A stretch of DNA of 64,000 nt, taken from positions 558,001 to 622,000 of the forward strand of contig NC_014248.1 in the NCBI RefSeq assembly GCF_000196515.1. The letters run 5' to 3'. The translations under genes were made by a program, and so were the position numbers. The stretch is from 'Nostoc azollae' 0708. Its GTDB lineage: Bacteria; Cyanobacteriota; Cyanobacteriia; Cyanobacteriales; Nostocaceae. Below the pieces are notes generated by a model, which did not search any database, was not told the DNA's origin, and saw only the letters and a program-made list of their open reading frames with translations. This document shows positions 38,912-49,064 of the stretch, piece by piece. How positions within the stretch are numbered: position 1 is the first letter of the stretch; every line of letters starts with the position of its first letter.

Positions 38912-39466
38912 ATGTCCGATACTCAAGCTATTTTACACAACTTTGGTCAAGTTTACGACAATCCAATATTACTAGATAACAGCGTCACTGCTCCAGTAGT
39001 AGAAGGATTTAACGTTACGTTAGCAAGTTTTCAAGCACTTTATTTACAGTATCAAAAACATCATTTTGTGGTAGAAGGTGCAGAATTTACTTCCTTGCAT
39101 GATTTCTTCAATGACAGCTATCGAGAAGTTCAAGATCATATTCATGAGATTGGCGAACGTTTAAATGGGTTAGGTGGTGTACCTGCAGCAAGTTTTAGTA
39201 AATTAGCGGAACTATGCTGCTTTGAACCTGAAGCTGATGGTGTTTATTCTTCCCAGAAGATGGTAGAAAATGACCTTGCAGCAGAACAAGTAATGATTGG
39301 TGTGATTCGTCGTCAAGCTACTCAGGCTGAGAGTTTAGGAGATAGAGGTACACGCTATCTCTATGAGAAAATTCTGTTAAAAACTGAAGAAAGAGCTTAT
39401 CATTTAGCACATTTATTAGCTAAAGAAAGTCTAACTTTAGGATTTTTGCAACCCGCACATAAATAA
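38912..39466 (+). CDS. dps: Dps/ferritin-like DNA-protection protein
   Basis: Dps proteins form 12-mers that oxidise and store iron and protect DNA. The 184-residue protein starts [20 protein letters not shown], has the four-helix bundle with the ferroxidase residues spread over [20 protein letters not shown] (His and Asp/Glu) and the second His/Glu group in [14 protein letters not shown], and ends [20 protein letters not shown]. Its length fits. A run of genes dps-carB-sigD-like-DUF760-mutT-CBS-nblB-like follows, as I recall for PCC 7120 where dps is FurA- and stress-controlled. A strong ribosome site GGGGAG precedes the ATG. A terminator follows at 39546. Confidence 0.92.
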   Translation: MSDTQAILHNFGQVYDNPILLDNSVTAPVVEGFNVTLASFQALYLQYQKHHFVVEGAEFTSLHDFFNDSYREVQDHIHEIGERLNGLGGVPAASFSKLAELCCFEPEADGVYSSQKMVENDLAAEQVMIGVIRRQATQAESLGDRGTRYLYEKILLKTEERAYHLAHLLAKESLTLGFLQPAHK

Positions 39467-39545
39467 ACTTTAAATGGTTAGGTTTAGTTTAAGACTACTT
39501 AAAGAATAGGTTGAAGAGCGGAATTTTCAGTAAAATAAATTTTGG

Positions 39546-39577
39546 CAGAGATATGGAAAATTGATCTCTGTTTTTTT
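39546..39577 (+). terminator. Rho-independent terminator of dps
   Basis: CAGAGAT (39546-39552) pairs with ATCTCTG (39564-39570), followed by TTTTTTT. It is 80 bases after the dps stop. Confidence 0.8.
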
Positions 39578-40053
39578 CATGGACATTGCCAAAATGATTA
39601 TCGGTAAAATCGGAAAGATATTAGATATATTAATTGTGATTAACTGTCATATTTGTTTTTTTATATTGATGGTTATTAAATCAGTCTATTTTTGATGTTG
39701 TGAGAATTATTTTTATAATTCTCAGTTTAAAAGTCATCAAGAAATCAAAATATGTATTTGTAAATATGGATGTATTTCTGTGTTTGTATATTTGCATTTT
39801 TTCTGTAGGAATAGGTTCCTTAATACACGGAACAAACAACATATAGTAGACCTTATAGACTTATTAATTATATCTAAATTTAGATAGGTGCAAATAAATG
39901 CCAACATTATATGTATGGGATAGATAATGAGCAGATTTTGAATCTCTGACGCACGCTACTGGGTGATACCCGGAAAACTTAATATAAGATGATCAGGGGT
40001 AAAGACCCTTAAAATAGTCAAGATTTGTATTTTCTCAATCTAAAGTAAAAACT
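39578..40053 (+). promoter_or_regulatory. Leader and promoter region of carB
   Basis: No gene is seen between the dps terminator and carB. The last 110 bases hold small potential hairpins: TGGGTGATACCC at about 39960-39971 and AGGGG...CCCTT near 39995-40010, both close to the start codon. These could be an attenuation-type leader of a pyrimidine/arginine gene, but this is only a suggestion. Confidence 0.35.
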
Positions 40054-43000
40054 ATGCCTCGTCGTCAAGATATCAGAAAAATATTGCTGTTAGGTTCTGG
40101 TCCGATTGTGATTGGCCAAGCTTGTGAATTTGACTATTCTGGTACTCAAGCTTGTAAAGCTTTGCGGGAAGAGGGTTATGAGGTCGTGTTGGTTAATTCT
40201 AACCCTGCTACCATTATGACTGACCCGGAAACTGCCGATCGCACTTATATTGAACCACTAACACCGGAATTGGTAGCAAAGGTCATTGAAAAAGAACGTC
40301 CAGATGCTTTGTTACCAACAATGGGAGGACAAACCGCCCTTAATTTGGCTGTGGCTTTGTCGAAAAATGGGGTGTTGGATAAGTATAATGTGGAATTGAT
40401 TGGGGCAAAATTACCAGCAATTGAAAAAGCTGAAAATCGGAAGTTGTTTAATGAAGCGATGGGCAAGATTGGGGTTCCAGTTTGTCCTAGTGGTACAGCG
40501 TCTTCTTTGGAAGAATCTAAAGAGATCGCTCATCATATCGGTACTTATCCTCTCATTATTCGTCCCGCTTTTACAATGGGTGGAACCGGTGGCGGTATCG
40601 CCTATAATCAAGAAGAGTTTGAGCTGATGGCACAGGTCGGTATTGATGCTAGTCCTGTTTCTCAGATTCTCATTGACCAATCTTTGCTAGGTTGGAAAGA
40701 GTATGAACTAGAAGTAATGCGAGATTTAGCAGATAACGTGGTGATTATCTGTTCAATCGAAAATTTCGATCCTATGGGCATTCATACCGGCGATTCTATC
40801 ACAGTTGCACCTGCTCAAACTCTCACAGATAAGGAATATCAACGTCTACGAGATATGGCAATTAAAATTATCCGCGAAATTGGGGTAGAGACCGGCGGTT
40901 CTAATATTCAGTTTGCGGTAAATCCTGTGAACGGGGATGTGGTAGTTATTGAAATGAACCCCCGTGTATCTCGTAGTTCTGCTTTAGCTTCCAAAGCCAC
41001 TGGTTTTCCCATAGCGGGAATAGCCGCAAAGTTAGCTGTCGGTTATACCTTGGATGAAATTAAAAATGACATCACGAAACAAACTCCTGCATCCTTTGAA
41101 CCGACTATAGATTATGTGGTGATAAAGATTCCCCGGTTTGCCTTTGAAAAATTCCCTGGTTCTGACTCGGTTCTGACTACACAAATGAAATCTGTCGGGG
41201 AAGCAATGGCTATTGGCCGGACATTTAATGAATCTTTCCAAAAAGCCCTGCGTTCTTTAGAAACGGGTCGTGCAGGTTGGGGTTGTGATAAGTCAGAAAA
41301 ATTACCTAGTGCGGAACAAATACGCGCTCAATTACGGACTCCCAACCCAGAAAGAGTATATGCGTTGCGTCATGCGATGCAGTTGGGTATCACTAATGAA
41401 GAGATTTATGAACTAACAGCCATTGATCCTTGGTTTTTGGATAAATTACAGCAAATCTTGGAAGTTGAGAAGTTCCTCAAACGCACACCTTTACAGCAGT
41501 TGACAAAAGAGAAAATGTATGAAGTGAAGCGAAATGGATTTAGCGATCGCCAAATTGCCTATGCGACCAAAACCAAGGAAGATGAAGTGAGAGCATATCG
41601 GCAAAAACTAGGTATTAAACCAGTTTACAAAACTGTGGATACCTGCGCGGCTGAATTTGAAGCTTTCACACCTTATTACTATTCTACCTACGAAGAAGAA
41701 ACGGAAGTATTACCCACCGACAAGCCCAAGGTGATGATTTTGGGAGGTGGTCCAAACCGTATTGGACAGGGAATTGAATTTGATTACTGTTGTTGTCATG
41801 CAGCTTATTCTCTGAAAGCTGCCGGTTATGAAACCATCATGGTGAACTCTAACCCAGAGACAGTTTCTACAGATTACGATACCAGCGATCGCTTGTACTT
41901 TGAACCTTTAACCAAAGAAGACGTTATCAACATCATTGAAGCCGAGAACCCTGTCGGTATTATTGTCCAGTTCGGTGGACAAACACCATTAAAATTAGCC
42001 ATACCATTACAGCAATATTTACAGGGAAGAAGTTGCCAGTCCCCAGTTTCCAGTTCCCAGTCCCCAGTCCCTCAGATTTGGGGTACATCTCCTGATTCTA
42101 TCGACATGGCAGAGAATCGGGAACGGTTTGAAAACATTTTGCAAGAGTTAAATATTGCTCAACCGCCTAATGGTATTGCTAGAAGTTATGAAGATGCATT
42201 AATAGTTGCCAAACGGATTGGGTATCCTGTCGTAGTTCGTCCTAGCTATGTATTAGGAGGAAGGGGGATGGAAATCGTCTATTCTGATGCAGAGTTAGAA
42301 AGATACATGACTTTTGCAGTACAGGTAGAACCAGAACACCCGATTTTAATTGATAAATTTTTAGAAAATGCCATTGAAGTGGATGTAGATGCGATCGCCG
42401 ATTATACAGGTAAAGTCGTCATAGGCGGCATTATGGAACACATAGAACAGGCCGGAATTCACTCAGGAGACTCCGCTTGTTCCCTACCATCAATCTCTCT
42501 TTCCCCAGCCGTATTAAACCAAATCCGCACCTGGACTGTGCAACTAGCACAAGCCTTGTCCGTTGTGGGTTTAATGAACATTCAATTTGCAGTCGTTGGT
42601 GCAAACGGTTACTCTCCCCAAGTTTACATCCTAGAAGCCAACCCTAGAGCATCCCGTACCGTCCCCTTTGTTTCCAAAGCCACAGGTATCCCCTTAGCCA
42701 AATTAGCATCCTTAATCATGTCGGGTAAAACCCTAGAAGAATTGAACTTTACCCAAGAAGTTATTCCTTCTCATATAGCCGTTAAAGAAGCTGTATTACC
42801 CTTTAATAAATTCCCCGGTACAGATACTTTATTAGGACCGGAAATGCGTTCCACAGGGGAGGTCATGGGTATTGACGCTGACTTTGGCCGCGCTTTTGCA
42901 AAAGCAGAATTAGGTGCAGGGGAAAAACTCCCACGTAAAGGAAGCGTATTTGTGTCTATGAGTGATAGAGATAAAGGTGCAGCCATAGAGGTAGTAAAAG

Positions 43001-43338
43001 AATTTATCAGCTTAGGTTTTACCATCATCGCTACCCAAGGGACACGCCAAGTTCTACAGCAAAACGGGGTAAAAGTTGACTTAATCTTGAAACTACATGA
43101 AGGGCGTCCCCACGTCCTTGATGCTATCAAAAATGAGAAAATCCAACTAATTATTAATACGCCATCAGGAGAGGAAGCACAAACCGATGCGCGGTTAATC
43201 CGACGTACTGGCCTAGCCTACAAAATCCCTATCATTACTACCATAGCTGGAGCTAGAGCAACAGTAGCAGCTATCCGTTCTTTGCAAAATACGACTTTGG
43301 ATGTGAAGGTGATTCAAGAATATTGCCCAATGGGGTAG
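40054..43338 (+). CDS. carB: Carbamoyl-phosphate synthase, large subunit
   Basis: CarB makes carbamoyl phosphate from bicarbonate, ATP and ammonia for arginine and pyrimidine synthesis. The 1094-residue product shows two homologous ATP-grasp halves ([20 protein letters not shown] at the N-terminus; [20 protein letters not shown] in the middle), the Asn/Gln-rich NIQFAVN and [11 protein letters not shown] motifs, [18 protein letters not shown] and [18 protein letters not shown], and a C-terminal MGS-type allosteric domain ([20 protein letters not shown]). A short tandem-repeat insertion of about 19 residues (about 658-676, [11 protein letters not shown]) lies in frame before the second ATP-grasp fold; otherwise the length is normal (1075-1085). 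No nonsense lesion is seen. Confidence 0.97.
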   Translation: MPRRQDIRKILLLGSGPIVIGQACEFDYSGTQACKALREEGYEVVLVNSNPATIMTDPETADRTYIEPLTPELVAKVIEKERPDALLPTMGGQTALNLAVALSKNGVLDKYNVELIGAKLPAIEKAENRKLFNEAMGKIGVPVCPSGTASSLEESKEIAHHIGTYPLIIRPAFTMGGTGGGIAYNQEEFELMAQVGIDASPVSQILIDQSLLGWKEYELEVMRDLADNVVIICSIENFDPMGIHTGDSITVAPAQTLTDKEYQRLRDMAIKIIREIGVETGGSNIQFAVNPVNGDVVVIEMNPRVSRSSALASKATGFPIAGIAAKLAVGYTLDEIKNDITKQTPASFEPTIDYVVIKIPRFAFEKFPGSDSVLTTQMKSVGEAMAIGRTFNESFQKALRSLETGRAGWGCDKSEKLPSAEQIRAQLRTPNPERVYALRHAMQLGITNEEIYELTAIDPWFLDKLQQILEVEKFLKRTPLQQLTKEKMYEVKRNGFSDRQIAYATKTKEDEVRAYRQKLGIKPVYKTVDTCAAEFEAFTPYYYSTYEEETEVLPTDKPKVMILGGGPNRIGQGIEFDYCCCHAAYSLKAAGYETIMVNSNPETVSTDYDTSDRLYFEPLTKEDVINIIEAENPVGIIVQFGGQTPLKLAIPLQQYLQGRSCQSPVSSSQSPVPQIWGTSPDSIDMAENRERFENILQELNIAQPPNGIARSYEDALIVAKRIGYPVVVRPSYVLGGRGMEIVYSDAELERYMTFAVQVEPEHPILIDKFLENAIEVDVDAIADYTGKVVIGGIMEHIEQAGIHSGDSACSLPSISLSPAVLNQIRTWTVQLAQALSVVGLMNIQFAVVGANGYSPQVYILEANPRASRTVPFVSKATGIPLAKLASLIMSGKTLEELNFTQEVIPSHIAVKEAVLPFNKFPGTDTLLGPEMRSTGEVMGIDADFGRAFAKAELGAGEKLPRKGSVFVSMSDRDKGAAIEVVKEFISLGFTIIATQGTRQVLQQNGVKVDLILKLHEGRPHVLDAIKNEKIQLIINTPSGEEAQTDARLIRRTGLAYKIPIITTIAGARATVAAIRSLQNTTLDVKVIQEYCPMG
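42030..42078 (+). repeat. CCCCAGT-type tandem repeat inside carB
   Basis: Several units of CCCCAGT/TTCCAGT in tandem, same class as in cobN, translated in frame as [14 protein letters not shown]. The sites flank a surface loop between conserved blocks [11 protein letters not shown] and [18 protein letters not shown]. Confidence 0.85.
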
Positions 43339-43919
43339 GATTTCAGGAGTATGGTTATCACCACGCTCCACTATCAGGAGTTCAGGAGAAATAACTTATT
43401 TTTCTCCCCTGCTCCCTACACACCTACTTCCCTGTCACCTGAAATATTAAGCAATCATTATAAGAGAATCATGATAGTTATCATTGAGATATTTTAACAA
43501 ATATGAGGAAGTTATTTCCTCTCCAAAGAACCATTTCGGTGGCTTAAGATATATGAGCTGATAGCATAAGCCACTATAACCAAGGTAAGCTAAAATCCTC
43601 AAATCTTAATTATACAAGGGTTATCAAAATTGGACGGCTCATTACACAGTCTAAAATACTACCATTATAATTAAGGGAGTTAGTAACCGGAAATTACCAA
43701 GAAGTTTCGGGTTTCTCGGTAGTCAAAATATTCTCATAAATGTTACAATTATTAATATTCAAGTAAAACATGAAATGTTTAACTTGCTACCTTATATCTA
43801 ACTGTAGATACTTGTAATCACTAGGAAGTGACTGTAACTTCTAGCAGTTAAGGAGCCAAAACTGACCAAATTAATACGAGCAGCCGAGTTCATCGGGCAT
43901 TTAATTTGCAAACCTTAGC
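43339..43919. promoter_or_regulatory. Upstream region of the sigD-like gene with an ATGATA palindrome
   Basis: No gene is visible in these 581 bases. A 14-base palindrome ATGATAGTTATCAT at 43471-43484 sits in AT-rich DNA (AGAATC...TTGAG); it resembles, but does not equal, an iron-box repeat. A run of CTCCCCTGCTCC-type repeat follows carB. The sigma factor promoter must be near the end of the region. Confidence 0.45.
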
Positions 43920-44969
43920 ATGGTTTCCCAGGTCATCTGGGTAGCAGCCTCTCAAGGCATTTATCAGCTAATGACACTACCAGCAAACCCATCATCACCA
44001 AAAAGTATCGCCATGAAGACCGCCCAGACAGCCACCGACCTTGTGCGGACTTACCTGCGTGAGATCGGCCGTGTTCCACTTCTCACCCACGAAGAAGAGA
44101 TTCATTATGGTAAACAGGTACAAAGATGTACAACCTTGTATGAAGTGAGGGAAAATCTTGCTACCCAGTTAGGTTATCAGCCAACTTTAGAAGAGTGGGC
44201 AGCATCAGCACAAGTAGAACCAGTAGAGTTAAATACAGCGATTGCAGAAGGTGAAATTGCTAAACGGAGAATGGTAGAAGCCAACCTCCGTCTAGTCGTT
44301 TCTGTTGCGAAAAAGTACATTAAGCGTAATATCGATTTGCTCGACTTAATCCAAGAAGGTAGTATTGGGATGCAACGGGGAGTAGAAAAATTTGACCCCA
44401 CCAAGGGTTATAGATTTTCTACCTATGCCTACTGGTGGATACGTCAAGCCATCACTCGTGCGATCGCTGAAAAAGCTCGCACCATAAGGCTACCTATTCA
44501 TATTACAGAAAAACTCAATAAAATTAAAAAAGCCCAACGTCAACTATCTCAAAAATTAGGACGTGCACCCACAGCTATAGAACTAGCTGACGAATTAGAA
44601 CTAACACCCAGACAAGTGCGGGAGTGCCTAGAAAAAGCCCGACTGCCTTTATCTCTAGATTTAAGGTTAGGAGACAATTACGACACAGAACTGGGTGAAA
44701 TGTTGGAAGATACAGGTGCAACCCCAGAAGATTTTGTGATCCAATCTTCTTTATCTTCCGACATAGAACGTCTGATGAAAGAACTAACTCCTCAACAAAA
44801 GGAAGTAATTAAACTACGCTTCGGGTTAATAGATGGACAAGCTTTAACACTCTCCAAAATCGGAGAAATCCTCAATATCAGCCGTGAGAGAGTCCGACAA
44901 ATTGAGCGCGAAGCCTTAACGAAACTTCGCAAATCTAAAGCTAATATTAACGAATATCTTGCTAGTTAG
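43920..44969 (+). CDS. sigD: Group 2 sigma factor, SigD-like
   Basis: A 349-residue sigma-70 group 2 factor with region 1.2 ([20 protein letters not shown]), region 2 ([40 protein letters not shown]), region 3 ([20 protein letters not shown]) and region 4 ([20 protein letters not shown]). It has a short N-terminus. The alternative starts 43971 and 44013 ([12 protein letters not shown]) are plausible, because nothing upstream of them is homologous. The position after dps-carB matches the sigD neighbourhood I recall in PCC 7120, hence the symbol; the SigB subfamily is the alternative. Group 2 sigmas respond to nutrient, dark and redox stress. Confidence 0.75.
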   Translation: MVSQVIWVAASQGIYQLMTLPANPSSPKSIAMKTAQTATDLVRTYLREIGRVPLLTHEEEIHYGKQVQRCTTLYEVRENLATQLGYQPTLEEWAASAQVEPVELNTAIAEGEIAKRRMVEANLRLVVSVAKKYIKRNIDLLDLIQEGSIGMQRGVEKFDPTKGYRFSTYAYWWIRQAITRAIAEKARTIRLPIHITEKLNKIKKAQRQLSQKLGRAPTAIELADELELTPRQVRECLEKARLPLSLDLRLGDNYDTELGEMLEDTGATPEDFVIQSSLSSDIERLMKELTPQQKEVIKLRFGLIDGQALTLSKIGEILNISRERVRQIEREALTKLRKSKANINEYLAS

Positions 44970-45220
44970 GTAGTTGAAAGGGACTGGTGACTGGGGATTA
45001 GTCATTAGGAAGTTGAGGATTTAAATAACCCAATCACCAATTACCTATTCGTAAAAATACTCCGCCTTTGGTACGGTTTCACCGACTCCCACGACTGGCA
45101 TAACCTGTTAAATTGATTGATATGAACACACAATTTTCATCTAATTTCAATACGAAATAGGTTATTAATTATTTCAGTCCCAAACACCGCAATTAACAGT
45201 GTTAGTAAAGGAGATCAAAA

Positions 45221-45565
45221 GTGAGTAACCAACCGAATCGAGTCTCTGAGTTTTTTGATAGCGAGTCTGAAACTAGCAACTTATGGCATTACGTTAAATC
45301 CTTAAGTCCAGAAACAGTTACCCAGCTATCCAAACCAAATTCTCCCGAAGTCTTTCACGTGATGGAACGCAATATCACAGGACTATTAGGAAACTTACCT
45401 TCTGAACACTTCGGTGTGACTATAACTACGAATAGGGAAAATTTGGGACGGTTACTGGCATCTGCTATGATTAGTGGTTATTTTTTGCGTAATGCTGAAC
45501 AGCGAATGAGCTTTAACATGAGCTTGCAAGAAACTGAAGCAAATAGCAGTGATGTTGCTGAATAG
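45221..45565 (+). CDS. DUF760 domain protein
   Basis: A 114-residue soluble protein starting MSNQPNRVSEFFDSESETSN with LWHYVKSLSPETVTQLSKPN, VFHVMERNITGLLGNLPSEH, and FGVTITTNRENLGRLLASAM, ISGYFLRNAEQRM, the pattern of cyanobacterial/plastid DUF760. Function is unknown in this family. A ribosome site AAAGGAGAT precedes the ATG. A hairpin (45698-45730) lies downstream. Confidence 0.87.
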   Translation: MSNQPNRVSEFFDSESETSNLWHYVKSLSPETVTQLSKPNSPEVFHVMERNITGLLGNLPSEHFGVTITTNRENLGRLLASAMISGYFLRNAEQRMSFNMSLQETEANSSDVAE

Positions 45566-45697
45566 AACAACGACATTAACGCCAGTTAAATAAATTCTCT
45601 GCGAAATATCAACTTCACAAGAAAAATTTAATAATTGGTGTTTTTTAGTGAATAAATAAATGTTAATATTTTATATTGCAAATTTGGTATAATTACA

Positions 45698-45730
45698 AAC
45701 TCGACAGTCAAAGAATCTATCTGTCGAGTT
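45698..45730 (+). terminator. Stem-loop after the DUF760 gene
   Basis: AACTCGACAG (45698-45707) pairs with CTGTCGAGTT (45721-45730), 10-bp perfect stem, 13-nt loop, then CTTTATT. Probable transcript end or 5' structure of the next gene. Confidence 0.6.
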
Positions 45731-45756
45731 CTTTATTGACGATTGGGTATTATTCT

Positions 45757-46176
45757 ATGAATAAAATATCTACTATTCCTCATAAAATCATTGGTGTTGC
45801 TGTAATTTGGAACGACCAAAAACAAATTTTAATTGACCGTCGTCTTCCCAAAGGAACAATGGCTGGTTTATGGGAGTTTCCTGGTGGTAAAATTGAATCA
45901 CGAGAAACGATAGAAGAGTGTATTGGCAGGGAAATTTTAGAAGAGTTAGGAATTAAAATAGAAGTTGGCATACATCTGATTACTATTAATCATACTTATA
46001 GCCATTTGCAAGTAACTTTAACTGTGTATCACTGTCGTCATTTAGCAGGTATTCCCCAAGCTATAGAATGTGCAGAAATTCGTTGGGTAAGTTTAGATGA
46101 GTTAGATGATTTTAGTTTTCCAGAAGCGAATTTAGCAATTATTACCGCTTTGAGAAAAGGTCAAAATGATAATTAA
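45757..46176 (+). CDS. NUDIX hydrolase, MutT-like (8-oxo-dGTP diphosphatase)
   Basis: A 139-residue NUDIX protein beginning MNKISTIPHKIIGVAVIWND. The Nudix box is complete: GGKIESRETIEECIGREILEELGI, matching Gx5Ex7REUxEExGU with the metal-binding glutamates. The WEFPGGK prelude (GLWEFPGGK) is typical of MutT, which cleanses oxidised nucleotides from the pool. The ATG at 45757 is preferred over an in-frame start at 45676 because homology begins there. The frame is intact. Confidence 0.88.
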   Translation: MNKISTIPHKIIGVAVIWNDQKQILIDRRLPKGTMAGLWEFPGGKIESRETIEECIGREILEELGIKIEVGIHLITINHTYSHLQVTLTVYHCRHLAGIPQAIECAEIRWVSLDELDDFSFPEANLAIITALRKGQNDN

Positions 46177-46298
46177 TCAAGTCAGGAAAAAATCGCCAGA
46201 TAAACAATCAAGTATATCAAAAAGTTAGATGAACATTTTTAGGGATGAAGGATTAATTATTATTTCTTCATTTTTAACGTATCTATTGTTAGATATTG

Positions 46299-46598
46299 CT
46301 ATTTGCTCAATTGAAATTTACGCAATTTATCAAAATTACTCGCCGCAAAAATTAAAGCAGTTGTCATTAATCCAAAAATAGTAGAAGGTTCTAGACGTTT
46401 GATATGAGTTGTTTCTCCTTTGAGTACGACCGCATCATCATTATCATGATTGCATTCTAAAATTAAAGTTGCTAGATATTTACCAATTGGTACAAGAGAT
46501 TTAGCAGATTTGAAAGCAAAAGTTTCCGAACCTTGTTGTGATAAAGAACTTAAATCAAATCCCGCAGCGCGTAATTCTGTACTATTTAGCGCAAACAT
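46299..46598 (-). CDS. Unknown protein, possible C-terminal remnant
   Basis: Minus-strand frame of about 99 codons from ATG 46596-46598: MFALNSTELRAAGFDLSSLS, QQGSETFAFKSAKSLVPIGK, then HIKRLEPSTIFGLMTTALIF, AASNFDKLRKF. The end has a hydrophobic stretch (GLMTTALIFAASNF) like a membrane-proximal segment. I do not recognise a family. A TPR relic on the other strand abuts its 5' side, so this may be a truncated gene. Confidence 0.4.
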   Translation of the reverse strand: MFALNSTELRAAGFDLSSLSQQGSETFAFKSAKSLVPIGKYLATLILECNHDNDDAVVLKGETTHIKRLEPSTIFGLMTTALIFAASNFDKLRKFQLSK

Positions 46599-46603
46599 TT
46601 TTT

Positions 46604-46787
46604 GAATTGGTATTAGAACCGTTACTAGATTCTGCTTATGGTAATCGCGGTTCAATATTATGCCAGACTTGGTAATGATGAAGCTGCTATTTCTAATTTC
46701 CAAGTAGCCGCAGAACTATCTTGAAATCAGAGCAATGTTGAAAGATATAAAAAGTTGATGAAAGCTGTTAGAGACTTAGGCTATTAA
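46604..46787 (+). pseudogene. TPR-repeat protein remnant
   Basis: In two frames the plus strand reads LVLEPLLDSAYGNRGSI, then after a frameshift YARLGNDEAAISNFQVAAEL, an in-frame TGA, and NQSNVERYKKLMKAVRDLGY ending at TAA 46785-46787. These are two tetratricopeptide helices with the usual A-Y-x-N-R-G and L-G-x-x-x-x-A pattern. It is only a C-terminal scrap; the rest of the gene is missing. Confidence 0.72.
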
Positions 46788-47029
46788 ATTGATAAATAAA
46801 GATTTAGCTTGGATTAAGCTACAGTGGAACCCAAGAAAAGTTTTAATAATTTTTGAGTTTCTTACGTCAACTCAACCTACTGATTCTAGTTTATATAAAA
46901 GTATGTCTCAGGACAATGAGTGGTTATTCTCAAAATAAGAAGTAACAATGTATTAACAGTATTTATTTGTTACTCATAATTTTCTACAATAATTAATAAA
47001 TACTTTTATAAAAGGTGTAAGTAAAAAAA

Positions 47030-47488
47030 ATGCCTAAAACTGTTGCTGACGTGATGAGTAGCAATCCTATTCTGGTTCGTCCTGAAACTCCCTTAAAAGA
47101 AGCTATCCAAATTTTGGCAGAAAAGCGAATTAGTGGTTTACCTGTTATTGATGATGCAGGTAAAGTGGTGGGAATTATATCAGAAACTGACTTGATGTGG
47201 CAAGAAACTGGTGTAACTCCCCCAGCTTACATCATGTTTTTGGATAGTGTGATTTATTTACAAAATCCCGGTGCTTATGAACGGGATTTACACAAGGCTT
47301 TAGGACAAACTGTGGGGGAAGTGATGAGTAAAAGCCCTATTACTATTACTCCTGATAAACCCCTGAAAGAAGCTGCAAAAATAATCCAAGAATATAAAGT
47401 TCACCGTCTTCCAGTGTTAGATAGCACAGGTCAAGTGATAGGTATTCTAACTCGTGGTGATATTATCCGAGCTATGGCTACAGAGTAG
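47030..47488 (+). CDS. CBS-domain pair protein
   Basis: A 152-residue soluble protein with two CBS motifs, TVADVMSSNPILVRPETPLK and EVMSKSPITITPDKPLKEAA, each followed by ISGLPVIDDAGKVVGIISETD and VHRLPVLDSTGQVIGILTRGD. CBS pairs sense adenosine nucleotides. No effector domain is attached. It has a typical length for stand-alone CBS proteins. It is followed by nblB-like, as in the PCC 7120 order I recall. Confidence 0.93.
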   Translation: MPKTVADVMSSNPILVRPETPLKEAIQILAEKRISGLPVIDDAGKVVGIISETDLMWQETGVTPPAYIMFLDSVIYLQNPGAYERDLHKALGQTVGEVMSKSPITITPDKPLKEAAKIIQEYKVHRLPVLDSTGQVIGILTRGDIIRAMATE

Positions 47489-47595
47489 GGACTGGAAAGA
47501 AAGCAAGGGGGGAGGAAGCAGGGGAAGAAGAACAACTAAACCAATATCCAATGACCAATGACTAATTACAATTTTCAAAATCTAGGATAATTATC

Positions 47596-48252
47596 ATGAG
47601 TGCTTCTGCTGAATCTGTGAGAGAATTACTGAGTTCGGAGAATTTGGGCGATCGCTTGCGTGCAGTCAATCAAATTCGAGAACTAGAACCAAACACTGGG
47701 TTTGAATTGGTTCAAATCGCTATTGGTGATAAAAATTCCCGTGTTCGCTATTCGGCGGTAAGTCAACTTGATACCCTGGGAGAGCAGGATTTCGATTTAT
47801 CTTTGCGGATATTACGCGAACTGCTCAATGATCCTGAAGCGGATGTGCAAGCAGCAGCAGCAGATTGTTTAGGTGCGCTTAAATTACACGCAGCTTTTGA
47901 AGATTTAGAGCAACTTTACCATACAACCTCGGAATGGCTAGTACAATTCAGTATTATTGCTACATTAGGAGCATTTGGTGATCCGCGCAGTTTGGAACTT
48001 CTCAAACAAGCTCTTAACTCAGATAACAGTTTAATCCAAACTGCTGCTATCAGTTCTCTAGGTGAGTTAGGAGATGTCCAAGCAGTTTCTCTATTGATTC
48101 CATACAGCACTAACCCAGATTGGCAAGTGCGTTACATAGTTGTCCAAGCTTTAAGCAATTTAGGTGGTGCGGAAGCTCAATCTATTCTGGAGACACTGGT
48201 TAATGATGAAGTAGATGCGATCAGACAAGAAGCGAAACAAGCTTTGGAATAG
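47596..48252 (+). CDS. nblB: HEAT-repeat protein, NblB-like (phycobilisome degradation/bilin-lyase family)
   Basis: The 218-residue protein is made of HEAT-like repeats: LLSSENLGDRLRAVNQIREL, IAIGDKNSRVRYSAVSQLDT, DPEADVQAAAADCLGALKLH, FGDPRSLELLKQALNSDNSL, IQTAAISSLGELGDVQAVSL, LVNDEVDAIRQEAKQALE. This repeat register is that of NblB and related phycobilin lyases; NblB supports phycobilisome turnover during nutrient stress. The symbol is given by family resemblance and gene order; functional assignment is moderate. The frame is intact; the CBS-nblB spacer carries CCAATGA-type heptamers. Confidence 0.75.
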   Translation: MSASAESVRELLSSENLGDRLRAVNQIRELEPNTGFELVQIAIGDKNSRVRYSAVSQLDTLGEQDFDLSLRILRELLNDPEADVQAAAADCLGALKLHAAFEDLEQLYHTTSEWLVQFSIIATLGAFGDPRSLELLKQALNSDNSLIQTAAISSLGELGDVQAVSLLIPYSTNPDWQVRYIVVQALSNLGGAEAQSILETLVNDEVDAIRQEAKQALE

Positions 48253-48311
48253 ACATATGGTAAACAAAAGAATGTAGAGATATTGTATACAACTTCTCTA
48301 CAGATCAAAAA

Positions 48312-48348
48312 AATTGACCTGGTTGGTAAATTGTCGCATTCCAACCAG
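48312..48348 (-). terminator. Terminator of the PEP-CTERM gene
   Basis: CTGGTTGG (48319-48326) pairs with CCAACCAG (48341-48348). On the minus strand it is followed by a T-rich tract (TTTTTTT at about 48307-48313). It lies 40 bases after the stop of the minus-strand gene. Confidence 0.7.
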
Positions 48349-48389
48349 ATCGCAAATTAAGATCTTGATGTCAGAACTAGTCTTTCAAA

Positions 48390-49064
48390 CTAAGCTTTTA
48401 CTAGTTGGCGACGACGAGCTACAGTCATTCCCGCAGCAAACAAACCTAAACCTAGCATTGTAGTTGGTTCCGGAATAGGAGTTAGATCAGTAACTATAGT
48501 TAACTGGTAAGTGCTTGAAATACCAGAAAGAGAAGCGTTCAAAAAGCCTGTCGCCACAGTTACTCCATCGAAATTAAATCTTCCTGTCAGACCATCCAAT
48601 GTTACATCACTGATGTTATTGCTCGCTAACTGAGTTATGGTAACTTCAGTATAGTCTAGGTCAAAGGTAAGAAAGGCAGTAACACCATCTAGGGTTCTTT
48701 CTCCAAAGTCAATAAATGGAGTGTAAGTTCCTGTTAAGTATGTAGCTCTTATAGCTGAGATAATAGCTGTTCTTGTTAGATTCAGAGTGGTAATACTAAT
48801 GCCTGTAATAGCCAATGTATTTGAGTCCGAGTTTGGTGTGAAGTTTGCAAAATCACCTGTAAGATCCACACCATCAACATCGACAAACGTAACGCTAGTA
48901 GTAGCTGGATTCACTCCATCGCTAGGAACTATAGCTGTACCATTAATACCAATACTGCCATTCAGTGTTAAGGCCTGAGCAGAACCAGCAGAACCTAAGA
49001 AACCAGCAGCAGCAATAGGTAGTACAGCAGCAGCGCCTAACAATTCAGATTTGAAATTAAACAT
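48390..49064 (-). CDS. PEP-CTERM sorting domain protein
   Basis: A secreted 224-residue protein with an N-terminal signal (LLGAAAVLPIAAAGFLGSAG, SAQA cleavage), a beta-rich middle (Thr/Ser/Asp rich), and a C-terminal PEP-CTERM tail: IPEPTTMLGLGLFAAGMTVA followed by RRRQ. The tail directs processing by an exosortase-type system with exopolysaccharide production. The middle is not a recognised domain. The gene is monocistronic with its own terminator. Many Nostoc-type genomes carry dozens of such proteins. Confidence 0.9.
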   Translation of the reverse strand: MFNFKSELLGAAAVLPIAAAGFLGSAGSAQALTLNGSIGINGTAIVPSDGVNPATTSVTFVDVDGVDLTGDFANFTPNSDSNTLAITGISITTLNLTRTAIISAIRATYLTGTYTPFIDFGERTLDGVTAFLTFDLDYTEVTITQLASNNISDVTLDGLTGRFNFDGVTVATGFLNASLSGISSTYQLTIVTDLTPIPEPTTMLGLGLFAAGMTVARRRQLVKA

